Below are positions 35,918 to 44,195 of a stretch of 64,000 nucleotides of DNA, piece after piece (position 1 is the stretch's first letter; each line of letters starts with the position of its first letter). Below the pieces are notes generated by a model. It searched no databases, had not been told where the DNA came from, and saw nothing but the letters and a program-made list of their open reading frames with translations. Origin of the DNA: an uncultured Erwinia sp. (lineage in GTDB: Bacteria > Pseudomonadota > Gammaproteobacteria > Enterobacterales > Enterobacteriaceae). The stretch is taken from assembly GCA_946221915.1 (NCBI GenBank), contig CAMIKG010000008.1, positions 1 to 64,000 on the forward strand, written 5' to 3'. The position numbers were made by a program, and so were the translations under genes.

Positions 35918-36220
35918 GCGGATCTCCACACTGGTCACTTACGCTGTTTTATTCATCCCCCTGTTTCGGCAAGTGTAGTCGTCTGATCCCGTTTGTCGTG
36001 ATCATTGCCGCACTAATGCGTGTTTTTACGGTAACAACGGCAATTCACAGTGAGATAAAAGCACGAAAATTCCGGGCAGATGCCGTGCCGTGCGCCCGTT
36101 TCGCGTATCTCACTTATCCCGAAAGTGTTAACACCCTTCACAGACCATTCCGAACCCCTGACCCCACCGATCGCCAACTATACTGTTAACACTGGATAGT
36201 AAAACGCTCAGGAGGAAACT
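35918..36220. promoter_or_regulatory. divergent promoter region, metalloprotease / gabD-like gene
   Basis: 303 bases between divergent start codons. On the plus strand a TATACT -10-like hexamer lies at about 36178-36183, roughly 40 bases before the gabD-like ATG, with AGGAGG as Shine-Dalgarno. The metalloprotease side shows GGAG but no promoter I can assign. No gene is seen in the interval. Confidence 0.45.
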
Positions 36221-37675
36221 ATGTCGTATGCATTCCTGCACGATAACGAAATTTTTCAGACCGGCTGGCTGGCGGATGGCCGCTGGCAGCAACTGACCGA
36301 AACTTTTGCCGTGCTCAATCCCGCCACGGGCGACACCATTGCTCAGGTGGCGAAAGCCGGCAAAACCGAAACGGAACAGGCGATTGCCGCTGCAGCACGC
36401 GCCTTCCCTCTGTGGCGGGCAAAAACGGCGAAAGAGCGTGCGGACATTCTGCAGCGCTGGTATCAGTTGATTATCGATAATAAAAGCTGGCTCGGCAGAC
36501 TGATGACGGCAGAGCAGGGTAAACCCCTGAAAGAAGCGGAAGGTGAAGTTGAGTATGCCGCCAGCTTTATTCAGTGGTTTGCCGAGCAGGCAAAACGTGC
36601 CAACGGTGAAATCATTCCGCCGGCTAAGCCCGGATCGCGCATTCTGGCCACCCGCGAGCCGATCGGCGTGGTTGCGGCCATCACGCCGTGGAACTTCCCT
36701 ATGGCGATGCTGACGCGCAAACTGGGTCCGGCGCTGGCGGCAGGCTGTACCGGCATTATCAAACCGGCGAATAACACCCCACTCTCCGCCTTTGCGCTGC
36801 TGGCGCTGGCGAAAAAGGCCGGTGTGCCGGATGGCGTGCTCAATGCGGTGGCTGGGGATACCCAGGCGATCAGCGATGCCATCATGGCCAGCAGGCAGGT
36901 ACGTAAAATCTCCTTCACCGGTTCCACTAAGGTGGGCAAGCTGCTGATGCGCAACGCCGCAGACACGGTAAAAAAAGTCTCGCTGGAGCTGGGCGGCAAC
37001 GCACCTTATATCGTGTTTGAAGATGCTGACATCGATGCGGCAGTGCAGGGCGCGATTGCCAATAAATTCCGCAACGCAGGTCAGGTGTGCGTCAGCGTCA
37101 ACCGTTTCTTTATCCATAACAGTGTTTACGACCGCTTTGTTAATCAGCTGGCGGATGCCGTGAAGCAGCTCAAAGTCGGTAATGGTGCTGATGAGGGCGT
37201 GCAGGTGGGGCCATTGATTGAAGAGGCGGCGCTGAAGAAAGTGGAAGAGCATGTACGCGATGCGGTCGCGAAGGGCGGCCGTATCGTTGCAGGGGGCGAG
37301 CGCCACGCGCTGGGCGGCAATTTCTGGCAACCAACGGTGATTGCGGATGCGAATGAGCAGATGGCGCTGGCGCAGGAAGAAACTTTCGGTCCGGTCGCCG
37401 CCTGCTTCCGTTTTAACGATGAAGAGGAAGTTATCCGGCGTGCCAATGATACTGAGTTCGGTCTCGCCGCCTACTTTTATACACAGAATTTGCCGCGTGT
37501 GTTCCGCGTTTCCGCCGCGCTGGAAAGCGGGATGGTGGGTGTTAATGAGTGTGCTGTCTCGACCGAACTTGCGCCATTTGGCGGCGTAAAAGAGTCGGGA
37601 CTGGGCAGGGAAGGTTCGGTGCTGGGTCTGGAGGAGTTCCTGGAAGTAAAAGCCTTGCACCTTGGTGGGCTGTAG
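36221..37675 (+). CDS. gabD: Succinate-semialdehyde dehydrogenase-like aldehyde dehydrogenase
   Basis: 484 residues, aldehyde dehydrogenase family with closest similarity to E. coli GabD, which oxidises succinate semialdehyde to succinate in GABA breakdown. TPWNFPMAMLTRKLGPALAAG, the cofactor loop SFTGSTKVGK (231-240), general base Glu256 in LELGG and nucleophile Cys290 in NAGQVCVSVNR are present. The second cysteine of the GabD redox pair (TCVC) is Ser292 here. No GABA transaminase lies nearby, so another semialdehyde could be the substrate. AGGAGG precedes the ATG. Confidence 0.85.
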   Translation: MSYAFLHDNEIFQTGWLADGRWQQLTETFAVLNPATGDTIAQVAKAGKTETEQAIAAAARAFPLWRAKTAKERADILQRWYQLIIDNKSWLGRLMTAEQGKPLKEAEGEVEYAASFIQWFAEQAKRANGEIIPPAKPGSRILATREPIGVVAAITPWNFPMAMLTRKLGPALAAGCTGIIKPANNTPLSAFALLALAKKAGVPDGVLNAVAGDTQAISDAIMASRQVRKISFTGSTKVGKLLMRNAADTVKKVSLELGGNAPYIVFEDADIDAAVQGAIANKFRNAGQVCVSVNRFFIHNSVYDRFVNQLADAVKQLKVGNGADEGVQVGPLIEEAALKKVEEHVRDAVAKGGRIVAGGERHALGGNFWQPTVIADANEQMALAQEETFGPVAACFRFNDEEEVIRRANDTEFGLAAYFYTQNLPRVFRVSAALESGMVGVNECAVSTELAPFGGVKESGLGREGSVLGLEEFLEVKALHLGGL

Positions 37676-37698
37676 CTATCCGTTAGGAGCTGCCGGGC

Positions 37699-37968
37699 AT
37701 GAGAAAAGAGAGCTTTGATTTTAATGAGATTGTCGATCAGGCCCATTTCTATCGTCAGTTCAGTGAGCGTTTCGCGCTGACTGACAGGCTGATTATCGAT
37801 CTGGATTCACTATGGGATGCGGTGACGCAGTCCGTGCTGCCGTTGCCGCTGGAGATTGAGTTTATCCATTTAGGATCGGGACAAAAGCGGCGCTATGGCG
37901 CGCTGATCTTGTTGTTTGATGAGGCTGAAGAGGAGCTGGAAGGCCAGCTCCGCTTCAACGTGCGTTAG
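37699..37968 (+). CDS. yhcO: Barstar-like protein (YhcO type)
   Basis: 89 residues with the barstar fold pattern: an N-terminal strand FDFNEIVDQAHFY, the segment LIIDLDSLWDAVTQSVLPLPLEIEF (inhibitor loop) and an acidic C-terminus FDEAEEELEGQLRF. Barstar binds and blocks barnase-type RNases, but no barnase gene is visible nearby, so the partner is unknown. AGGAG lies upstream. E. coli yhcO is also beside yhcN and the aae genes. It follows the gabD-like gene by 23 bases and may be read from the same transcript. Confidence 0.85.
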   Translation: MRKESFDFNEIVDQAHFYRQFSERFALTDRLIIDLDSLWDAVTQSVLPLPLEIEFIHLGSGQKRRYGALILLFDEAEEELEGQLRFNVR

Positions 37969-38000
37969 CGCATGCCCTGATAACCAGATGCGCCTGCGCA

Positions 38001-38024
38001 AAAAGGGCCCCGGCGAACGGGGCC
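38001..38024 (-). terminator. terminator of yhcN
   Basis: Minus-strand stem GGCCCCG / CGGGGCC (38018-38024 with 38006-38012), five-base loop, followed by CTTTTTGCG, 40 bases after the yhcN stop codon. It also sits 38 bases after yhcO and may work both ways. Confidence 0.88.
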
Positions 38025-38063
38025 AAAAGGTTCGTCAGATCAAAAGTGATCAACGAGGAATGA

Positions 38064-38333
38064 TTATTTATAGATTTCTGCGGTCGCGTGGAAGTTGCCG
38101 TCATTACGCGCTTCGATGATGCGGTAAGAACTCGCGCCTTCTTTATTGGCTTTGTCAGACAGCGCCTGACGGATGGTCATCGGTGAACCATCGATGCCGC
38201 TGACGGAAACCACACCGGCAGATTGCAGGTTCTGGCTGTCAGCCTGTTGCTGAGTCACCAGATTTGCGGCGCTGGCACCGAAAGAGAGTACGGAAGCCAG
38301 ACCTAATGCAGCGATTGCGATAGAAGTTTTCAT
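38064..38333 (-). CDS. yhcN: YhcN family periplasmic protein
   Basis: 89 residues. Signal peptide MKTSIAIAALGLASVLSFGAS-A with cleavage expected after ASA (about residue 23). The mature part is a YdgH/BhsA/McbA-like domain (ISVSGIDGSPMTIRQAL-type strand and helix, then ASSYRIIEARNDGNFHATAEIYK). E. coli YhcN is a stress-related periplasmic protein linked to acid and oxidative stress. The ribosome site is GGAG before ATG. A paralogue lies directly upstream on the same strand. Confidence 0.9.
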   Translation of the reverse strand: MKTSIAIAALGLASVLSFGASAANLVTQQQADSQNLQSAGVVSVSGIDGSPMTIRQALSDKANKEGASSYRIIEARNDGNFHATAEIYK

Positions 38334-38439
38334 TGTTTTTTACTCCAGAAATAGATTGTTCATGGCAACCGAAAGGGTTGAAAAGCCGTTTTTATTCTTG
38401 GGGTTGCCGTTTTCTTTAAGACCATGGTAACGCAGTGAC

Positions 38440-38703
38440 TTATTTGTACAGTTCTGCAGTGGCGTGCCAGCTGTTGTTGTCAGAAACCTCAATCACGCGG
38501 TAGGCGCTGGCACCCTGCTGATCGGCTTTCTGCGCCAGTGCATCACGGATGTCAGACGGTGAAGCCGTGATCGCGCTGACGCTGATGGTGCCCATTGACT
38601 GCAGACTTTGCGCCTGTTCAGCATTGACGGATTGCGCTGCAAAAGCGCCAAATGACAGTGCAGAAAGCAGGCTCATGGTGGCAATACTGGTTTTAATGTT
38701 CAT
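38440..38703 (-). CDS. YhcN family periplasmic protein, second copy
   Basis: 87 residues with signal peptide MNIKTSIATMSLLSALSFGAFA-A. The mature part shares with yhcN the pattern LQSMGTISVS, SPSDIRDAL and QGASAYRVIEV...HATAEL(Y)K. The ATG at 38703 is chosen because GAGGAA lies seven bases upstream; the ATG at 38709 almost touches that sequence. It is 106 bases upstream of yhcN and probably arose by tandem duplication. The gap contains a possible weak stem CAACC / GGTTG. Function unknown beyond family membership. Confidence 0.88.
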   Translation of the reverse strand: MNIKTSIATMSLLSALSFGAFAAQSVNAEQAQSLQSMGTISVSAITASPSDIRDALAQKADQQGASAYRVIEVSDNNSWHATAELYK

Positions 38704-39137
38704 ATTCATTTCCTCGTCGTCTATTTTTATCTTTTTAAATACTGTGATGTTCATCACGAAAACAAGTATAGATCTAATCACGCAGGAAATTAATACTTTG
38801 CTAATAATCTTTTGTTGGGATACTTCGCAGGAAAAGAACTTTTTAATAACCAGCAGTTATAAAAAATGCTTATATTTTGCCCACTACATGTTGATTTTAT
38901 GTAAAAACAAACACATAAGTGAATTTAGCTATTCGTGCGTAACTTTGCAGTCGATCACGCTGTTTGATGAATAAATAGCGGCAGATGACATGAGATTGTC
39001 ATCTTATTGTGGTTTTTTCGGCCGGAGAGAGGGCGGGTTAGCCAGTAAATAACCAGAGCCGAACAGGTCGGCTCTAAGTAAAGATGATGATAATGCGAGG
39101 TAAGTAACAGGTAACAGCTGAGTTTCAGCTACGCTAG
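38704..39137. other. intergenic region between argR and the yhcN pair
   Basis: 434 AT-rich bases with no convincing gene. It includes the promoter region of the second yhcN copy, a stem AGATGACA / TGTCATCT (38983-38990 with 38997-39004) and a stem AGAGCCGA / TCGGCTCT (39055-39062 with 39068-39075) that may end the argR transcript on the minus strand. Confidence 0.5.
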
Positions 39138-39608
39138 TTATAGCTCTTGTTCGAATAACACCAGAATGGCGTCATAAAGTTGTTTCACGCTGAAGGTGCG
39201 CGCTGGGGTAATAAAGATGGTGTCGTCACCGGCAATGGTACCGAGAATGCCTTCGGCTTTACCCAGCGAGTCCAGCAGACGGGCAATCAGCTGCGCTGCA
39301 CCTGGGCTGGTATGAATAACCACCAGCGCGTCATTGTAGTCGATGTCCAGCACCAGGTTTTTCAATGGGCTGGTGGTGGTGGGCACACCCAGCTCGGCGG
39401 GCAGGCAGTAGACCATCTCCATTTTGGCGTTGCGGGTGCGTACCGCACCGAACTTGGTCAGCATGCGCGAGACTTTGGACTGGTTGATATTGTCGAAACC
39501 TTCGTCCTGCAGCGCCTGAACAATTTCGCCTTGAGAGCTAAATTTTTCTTCTTTCAGTAAGGCCTTGAATGCCTTGATCAGATCTTCTTGTTTTGATGGG
39601 TTACGCAT
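39138..39608 (-). CDS. argR: Arginine repressor ArgR
   Basis: 156 residues, as in E. coli. The N-terminal winged helix (about 1-70, SSQGEIVQALQDEGFDNINQ then SKVSRMLTKFG) binds ARG boxes. The C-terminal domain forms the hexamer and binds arginine, with DALVVIHTSPGAAQLIARLL and GTIAGDDTIFI. ArgR represses arginine synthesis, activates arginine breakdown and aids cer-type Xer recombination. It is divergent from mdh, as in E. coli, and is autoregulated through the boxes at 39661-39697. Confidence 0.97.
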   Translation of the reverse strand: MRNPSKQEDLIKAFKALLKEEKFSSQGEIVQALQDEGFDNINQSKVSRMLTKFGAVRTRNAKMEMVYCLPAELGVPTTTSPLKNLVLDIDYNDALVVIHTSPGAAQLIARLLDSLGKAEGILGTIAGDDTIFITPARTFSVKQLYDAILVLFEQEL

Positions 39609-39660
39609 AGGTTACCGATATAAAAGAGGAAACAACAGGACGCCACGGATCGGCGATAAA

Positions 39661-39697
39661 TTATTATGCATTTAGATGAATTGTTATGCAAATTAAC
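39661..39697 (-). promoter_or_regulatory. ARG boxes upstream of argR
   Basis: On the minus strand the region reads TTTGCATAACAATTCATC followed by TAAATGCATAA, i.e. TGCAT/TTCAT half-sites spaced as in a pair of overlapping 18-base ARG boxes about 21 bases apart. As I recall it, the E. coli argR operator has nearly the same sequence. It supports negative autoregulation. Confidence 0.75.
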
Positions 39698-40058
39698 TTT
39701 GGGCGAAACAGGGGCAATTTTCACTGCGGACGCGCATTCTGGCAAATTTAGCCATCAATGACAACCGCGAATACGCGCATAGATGTAGCGCACAAAGTGA
39801 ACAAAATGTTATCGGATTGATGTTGTTTTGATCGTATACGCGCGTTATGGTAGCCGCAGAGCCCCTTGGTGAGAAAATGCGCTATCTGACGGCGGATTGG
39901 GCTGTTATGCGGTCAATTATGCTGCGTTTTGGCGGGTTTCAGCGCAATTATGTACATAAAGACGACATCTTTCTCGTCATTATCTCGCGGGTTGGTTATT
40001 CTCGTCGGCCCAATGGATTCACGGCACGCTTTGCTCACACAATAATAAGGAGTTTAGG
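39698..40058 (+). promoter_or_regulatory. mdh upstream region
   Basis: 361 bases. AT-rich toward argR, then a leader for mdh ending in AATAAGGAGTTTAGG just before the ATG. A short open frame across 39847-40062 lacks conserved features and is judged non-coding. In E. coli this region carries ArcA-, CRP- and growth-dependent control of mdh; I cannot place the sites with confidence. Confidence 0.45.
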
Positions 40059-40994
40059 ATGAAAGTTGCAGTTCTCGGAGCCGCTGGCGGTATTGGCCAG
40101 GCGCTCGCACTTCTGCTTAAAACCCAGCTTCCTGCAGGTTCAGAGCTTTCGCTCTACGACATCGCTCCCGTTACCCCCGGCGTGGCTGTTGACCTGAGCC
40201 ACATCCCTACTGCAGTTAAAATTCAGGGTTTTAGCGGTGAAGACGCGACGCCTGCGCTGCAGGGTGCGGATGTGGTGCTAATCTCCGCCGGTGTGGCGCG
40301 AAAACCAGGTATGGATCGCTCCGACCTGTTTAATGTTAACGCCGGCATTGTGCGTAACCTGATCGAACAGGTTGCCAGTACGTGCCCGAAAGCGCTGATT
40401 GGGGTGATCACTAACCCGGTTAACACCACCGTGGCGATTGCGGCGGAAGTGCTGAAAAAAGCCGGGGTTTATGACAAGAACAAACTGTTCGGCGTCACCA
40501 CGCTGGATATTATCCGCGCTAACACCTTTGTGGCGGAGCTAAAAGGCAAAGACCCACAGAAGATCGAGGTTCCGGTGGTGGGTGGACACTCTGGTGTGAC
40601 GATTCTGCCACTGCTGTCACAGGTTCCTGGCGTAAGTTTTAGCGAGCAGGAAGTCGCCGATTTGACCAAACGTATTCAGAATGCGGGTACGGAAGTGGTG
40701 GAAGCGAAAGCCGGTGGCGGTTCCGCAACGCTGTCCATGGGACAGGCGGCAGCGCGTTTTGGTCTGTCGCTGGTGCGCGCATTGCAGGGGGAGAGCAATG
40801 TGCTGGAATGCGCGTATGTGGAAGGCGAGGGTGAATATGCACGTTTCTTCTCCCAGCCGCTGCTGTTAGGCAAAAACGGTGTTCAGGAGCGTAAACCGAT
40901 TGGTGAACTGAGCGCCTTTGAGCAGCAGGCTCTGACTGGCATGCTGGATACGCTGAAGAGCGATATTAAGCAGGGCGAAGAGTTTGTGAAGTGA
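40059..40994 (+). CDS. mdh: Malate dehydrogenase
   Basis: 311 residues (312 in E. coli). NAD-dependent tricarboxylic-acid-cycle enzyme that interconverts malate and oxaloacetate. Rossmann motif VLGAAGGIGQALALLL at 5-20, substrate-binding arginines in VARKPGMDRSDLF, and catalytic His in VVGGHSGVTILPLLSQ. AAGGAG lies upstream. It is monocistronic, divergent from argR and convergent with degS. Confidence 0.98.
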   Translation: MKVAVLGAAGGIGQALALLLKTQLPAGSELSLYDIAPVTPGVAVDLSHIPTAVKIQGFSGEDATPALQGADVVLISAGVARKPGMDRSDLFNVNAGIVRNLIEQVASTCPKALIGVITNPVNTTVAIAAEVLKKAGVYDKNKLFGVTTLDIIRANTFVAELKGKDPQKIEVPVVGGHSGVTILPLLSQVPGVSFSEQEVADLTKRIQNAGTEVVEAKAGGGSATLSMGQAAARFGLSLVRALQGESNVLECAYVEGEGEYARFFSQPLLLGKNGVQERKPIGELSAFEQQALTGMLDTLKSDIKQGEEFVK

Positions 40995-41000
40995 CTGTGG

Positions 41001-41024
41001 GGGAGCCGCCGCTCAGCGGCTCCC
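41001..41024. terminator. stem between convergent mdh and degS
   Basis: Perfect stem GGGAGCCGC / GCGGCTCCC with a six-base loop, seven bases after the mdh stop. T runs on either side are weak, so it may act as a terminator for both genes or as an mRNA-stabilising stem. Confidence 0.7.
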
Positions 41025-41042
41025 TGATTTCTGTGCTGTTTT

Positions 41043-42092
41043 TCAGTCCTGTTCCGGATATTCCTGAATCGTCACCGGCAGCGTCAATCGCTGATCGCCA
41101 CGCAGTACCTGAACTTCAATCACCGATCCTGGCCTGATTTCTGCAACCTGATCCATGGTCTCCTGCGCAGAAACCGCTGCCTTACCATTGACGCTGATAA
41201 TCACGTCATTTTCCTGAATCCCCGCCTGTTCTGCAGGGCTGCCCGGATTGACTTTGCTGACCTGAATCCCCTGGATATGCTCAACACCCATACTCTGATC
41301 GGGACGTTGCCGCACATCTTTGCCATTAATGCCGATATATCCCCGTATCACGCGCCCGTCGCGGATTAACTTATCCATGATTTTGGTCGCCAGCACGGTG
41401 GGAATGGCAAAGCCGATACCTTCCGGCGTTTCGCCATCATTACTCTTATCAAACGAGAGAGTGTTAATACCCATCAGCTCGCCCAGCGAGTTGATCAGCG
41501 CACCGCCGGAATTGCCATGGTTAATGGACGCATCGGTTTGCAGGAAATTCTGGCGACCGGAAGGACTCAGGCCGACGCGTCCGGTGGCGCTGATGATCCC
41601 CTGGGTCACGGTTTGCCCGAGATTATAAGGGTTGCCAATCGCCATCACGATATCGCCAATGTGCGCGATGCGTTTAGGATTAATTGGGATCACCGGCAGA
41701 TTAGCAGCGGTAATTTTCAGTACCGCCAGATCCGTCAGGCTGTCGGAACCCACCAGCAGCGCCTCGAAAAAGCGGCCGTCCTGCAGGGCGACGATAATCT
41801 GATTGGCATTGTTGATGACATGCCGGTTGGTCAGGATATAGCCTTTTTCGTTCATGATCACGCCAGAGGCCAGGGCAGTGATATTGTCATTGCCCACGCC
41901 GCGGGTATAGACATTGACTACCGCAGGCACGGCACGCCGCACGCCAGGGTTGTAGCTCATGGGCGTCTGGTCGGCACTGTTATCCGGTGAAGAGAGCATA
42001 TTGCTGCCCATTCTCAGCGCAGGCAGCGCAACGAGTAGAATCGCCGCCACGATCAGGCCAAAAATCACTGAACGCAAAAGTTTAAGAAACAT
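41043..42092 (-). CDS. degS: Site-1 serine protease DegS
   Basis: 349 residues. One N-terminal membrane anchor (about 6-27) is followed by a trypsin-like periplasmic domain with His91 (NRHV), Asp121 (TDLAVL) and Ser195 (HGNSGGAL), then a single PDZ domain from about 250. DegS senses exposed outer-membrane-protein C-termini and cuts RseA to release sigma-E. One PDZ domain and an uncut anchor separate it from DegP/DegQ. It lies downstream of degQ as in E. coli, with 81 bases between. Confidence 0.96.
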   Translation of the reverse strand: MFLKLLRSVIFGLIVAAILLVALPALRMGSNMLSSPDNSADQTPMSYNPGVRRAVPAVVNVYTRGVGNDNITALASGVIMNEKGYILTNRHVINNANQIIVALQDGRFFEALLVGSDSLTDLAVLKITAANLPVIPINPKRIAHIGDIVMAIGNPYNLGQTVTQGIISATGRVGLSPSGRQNFLQTDASINHGNSGGALINSLGELMGINTLSFDKSNDGETPEGIGFAIPTVLATKIMDKLIRDGRVIRGYIGINGKDVRQRPDQSMGVEHIQGIQVSKVNPGSPAEQAGIQENDVIISVNGKAAVSAQETMDQVAEIRPGSVIEVQVLRGDQRLTLPVTIQEYPEQD

Positions 42093-42173
42093 GATGTTAT
42101 ATCAAAAGGAAAGAACGTCAGCAGGATAACACGAGTGATGCGGACACACACAGCGTTGTGTCCGCATCGTGAC

Positions 42174-43541
42174 TTAGCGCAGTAACAGGTAGATATTTTC
42201 GCCTGCACGCACCACACTCAGCGCCACCAGCGGCGGTTTAGCTTCAAGGATTTTACGCAGTTCGGCCAGGTTGCTGACTGCGGTACGGTTGACGCCGATA
42301 ATCACGTCATCCTTATGCAGACCTGCACGTTCCGCCGGGGTCGACTTGTCAACATTATCGACTTTCACCCCTTTGGTGCCATCTTTCAGCTGGCCGTCAC
42401 TTAGCGTCGCGCCCTGCAATGCCGGAGAAAGCTGGGCGGCGCTGGCGGTAGTTTGCGCGCTCTGCTCAAGCTTCACGGTCACCGTCTGCGGCTTGCCTTC
42501 GCGCAGCAGGCCAATCTTCACTTCTTTACCTGGCGCCGTGGTGCCAATTTTCACCCGCAGTTCGGCAAAGCTGGTGATCTTCTTATCATCAACCGACACG
42601 ATGATATCGCCTGCTTTAATGCCTGCGGTGGCGGCAGCGGATTTTGGCAGCACTTCGCTGACAAAGGCGCCACGCTGTGCATCGACATTAAACGCTTTCG
42701 CCATTTCCGGCGTCATCTCGGTGCCTTTGATACCCAGCTGACCGCGTTTCACTTCGCCAAATTCAATCAGCTGCTGCGCCAGGTTCGTCGCCATATTCGC
42801 CGGGATGGCAAAGCCAATACCGATGTTGCCGCCGCTTGAGGCAAGGATGGCGGTGTTGATACCAATCAGCTCGCCGTTCAGGTTGACCAGCGCGCCGCCG
42901 GAGTTGCCGCGGTTGATTGCTGCGTCAGTCTGAATAAAGTTTTCCAGCCCTTCCAGATTCAGCCCGCTGCGTCCCAGTGCAGAGATAATCCCCGAGGTGG
43001 CCGTCTGGCCCAGCCCGAAGGGGTTACCGATAGCGACAGCGAAGTCACCGACCTTCAGCTGATCGGAGTCCGCGATTTTCACTTCCGTCAGGTTTTTCGC
43101 GCCGATGATCTGAATCAGAGCGATATCGGTTTGCTCATCCTGACCAATCAGTTTGGCGTCATATTCGTTGCCGTCGCTGAGCTGCACCTTGATCTTGTCC
43201 GCGCCGTTAACCACGTGGTTATTGGTCAGCACATAGCCTTTGGCGGCGTTAATGATCACGCCGGATCCCAGTCCTTCAAACGGTTGCGGCTTGGCATCGC
43301 CGCCCTGCTGGCCAAAGAAGCGTTTGAGCGGTTCAGGGATATCCTGGCCCGCATCTGTTTGTGTGCCTTCAACGTGAACGCTGACCACGGCAGGCAGCAC
43401 TTTTTCCAGCATAGGCGCCAGGCTAGGCAGTGTCTGCCCCTGAATTTGCGCAGGCAGGGCCGCGATGGCGCCGGGGGCAAGGGTGAAATTCAGACCGATA
43501 CTTAATGCTACTGCGCTCAACAATAATGATTTTTTCTTCAT
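42174..43541 (-). CDS. degQ: Periplasmic serine endoprotease DegQ
   Basis: 455 residues, as in E. coli. Signal peptide of about 27 residues (LAPGAIA-A). The protease domain has His109 (TNNHV), Asp139 (TDIALI) and Ser214 (RGNSGGAL), followed by two PDZ domains (about 260-350 and 365-450). It degrades unfolded periplasmic proteins and acts as a chaperone. The short LA loop distinguishes it from DegP. It lies between zapG and degS. Confidence 0.96.
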   Translation of the reverse strand: MKKKSLLLSAVALSIGLNFTLAPGAIAALPAQIQGQTLPSLAPMLEKVLPAVVSVHVEGTQTDAGQDIPEPLKRFFGQQGGDAKPQPFEGLGSGVIINAAKGYVLTNNHVVNGADKIKVQLSDGNEYDAKLIGQDEQTDIALIQIIGAKNLTEVKIADSDQLKVGDFAVAIGNPFGLGQTATSGIISALGRSGLNLEGLENFIQTDAAINRGNSGGALVNLNGELIGINTAILASSGGNIGIGFAIPANMATNLAQQLIEFGEVKRGQLGIKGTEMTPEMAKAFNVDAQRGAFVSEVLPKSAAATAGIKAGDIIVSVDDKKITSFAELRVKIGTTAPGKEVKIGLLREGKPQTVTVKLEQSAQTTASAAQLSPALQGATLSDGQLKDGTKGVKVDNVDKSTPAERAGLHKDDVIIGVNRTAVSNLAELRKILEAKPPLVALSVVRAGENIYLLLR

Positions 43542-43618
43542 CGTTACGACGCTCTCGCTGCAATAAATGGGGCGAACAGGACTGCACAGTGGGGCGCCGC
43601 AGCGCCCCGGATGAGGGA

Positions 43619-44020
43619 TTAATCGCGCGTCGCGCGTTCGCCACGCAACAGACCGGAGGCCCCTTCAGAGTAATCACGCGGGATCTGTACGGGCGCCTGA
43701 TCGTTGTCCGCTTCGGCTTCAGTTGCCTGCCAGGAGAACGGGTTTTTCTCACCCGGCAGATTTGGCAGCAGATCGTTCGATCCTTTCGCCATATGCTGAT
43801 ACAGCTGACGGTAATCGCGCGCCATATTGCCTAACAGTTCGGCGCTTTGGGCGAAATGATTGGTCAGCTCTTCACGATAGTCAGCCAGTTCGGCTTTAGA
43901 TTTTTCCAGTTCATACTGCAGGCTGCGTTGCTCGCGCAGTTTCTTATTACCAAAACGCATTGCGACCGCGCCGATAACGACACCAACCACTAACCCAATA
44001 AGCGCGTATTCCCAGGTCAT
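43619..44020 (-). CDS. zapG: Cell division / envelope protein ZapG (YhcB)
   Basis: 133 residues. N-terminal membrane segment (about 4-22, ALIGLVVGVVIGAVAMRFG), then a long helix with coiled-coil character (about 28-85), then a polar tail. DUF1043 family; in E. coli YhcB/ZapG links cell division, peptidoglycan and envelope growth. It is divergent from zapE, as in E. coli. The 175-base divergent region shows no other feature I can name. Confidence 0.94.
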   Translation of the reverse strand: MTWEYALIGLVVGVVIGAVAMRFGNKKLREQRSLQYELEKSKAELADYREELTNHFAQSAELLGNMARDYRQLYQHMAKGSNDLLPNLPGEKNPFSWQATEAEADNDQAPVQIPRDYSEGASGLLRGERATRD

Positions 44021-44195
44021 AAATGACTCCCATGTTGTCTTCGTTGTCCGTAGGGCCTTTCAACTTAATAATAGCCACTATACCCGCTAATCTAATGGAA
44101 GTGGAATCCTGCGGCAGCATAGCTTAGTGTAGAGCGGCCTTTTTTTCGTCAACCGATGATGTGACAGACCACTTTTCAGGGAATGTGATTGAATA

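Noticed and set aside
36128..37660. 510-codon open frame antisense to the gabD-like gene
   Set aside because: It mirrors the codon structure of a strongly conserved dehydrogenase on the other strand, has no recognisable domain and no ribosome site. It is a shadow frame.
39847..40062. 71-codon frame ahead of mdh
   Set aside because: Runs into the mdh start and Shine-Dalgarno; the translation has no conserved feature.
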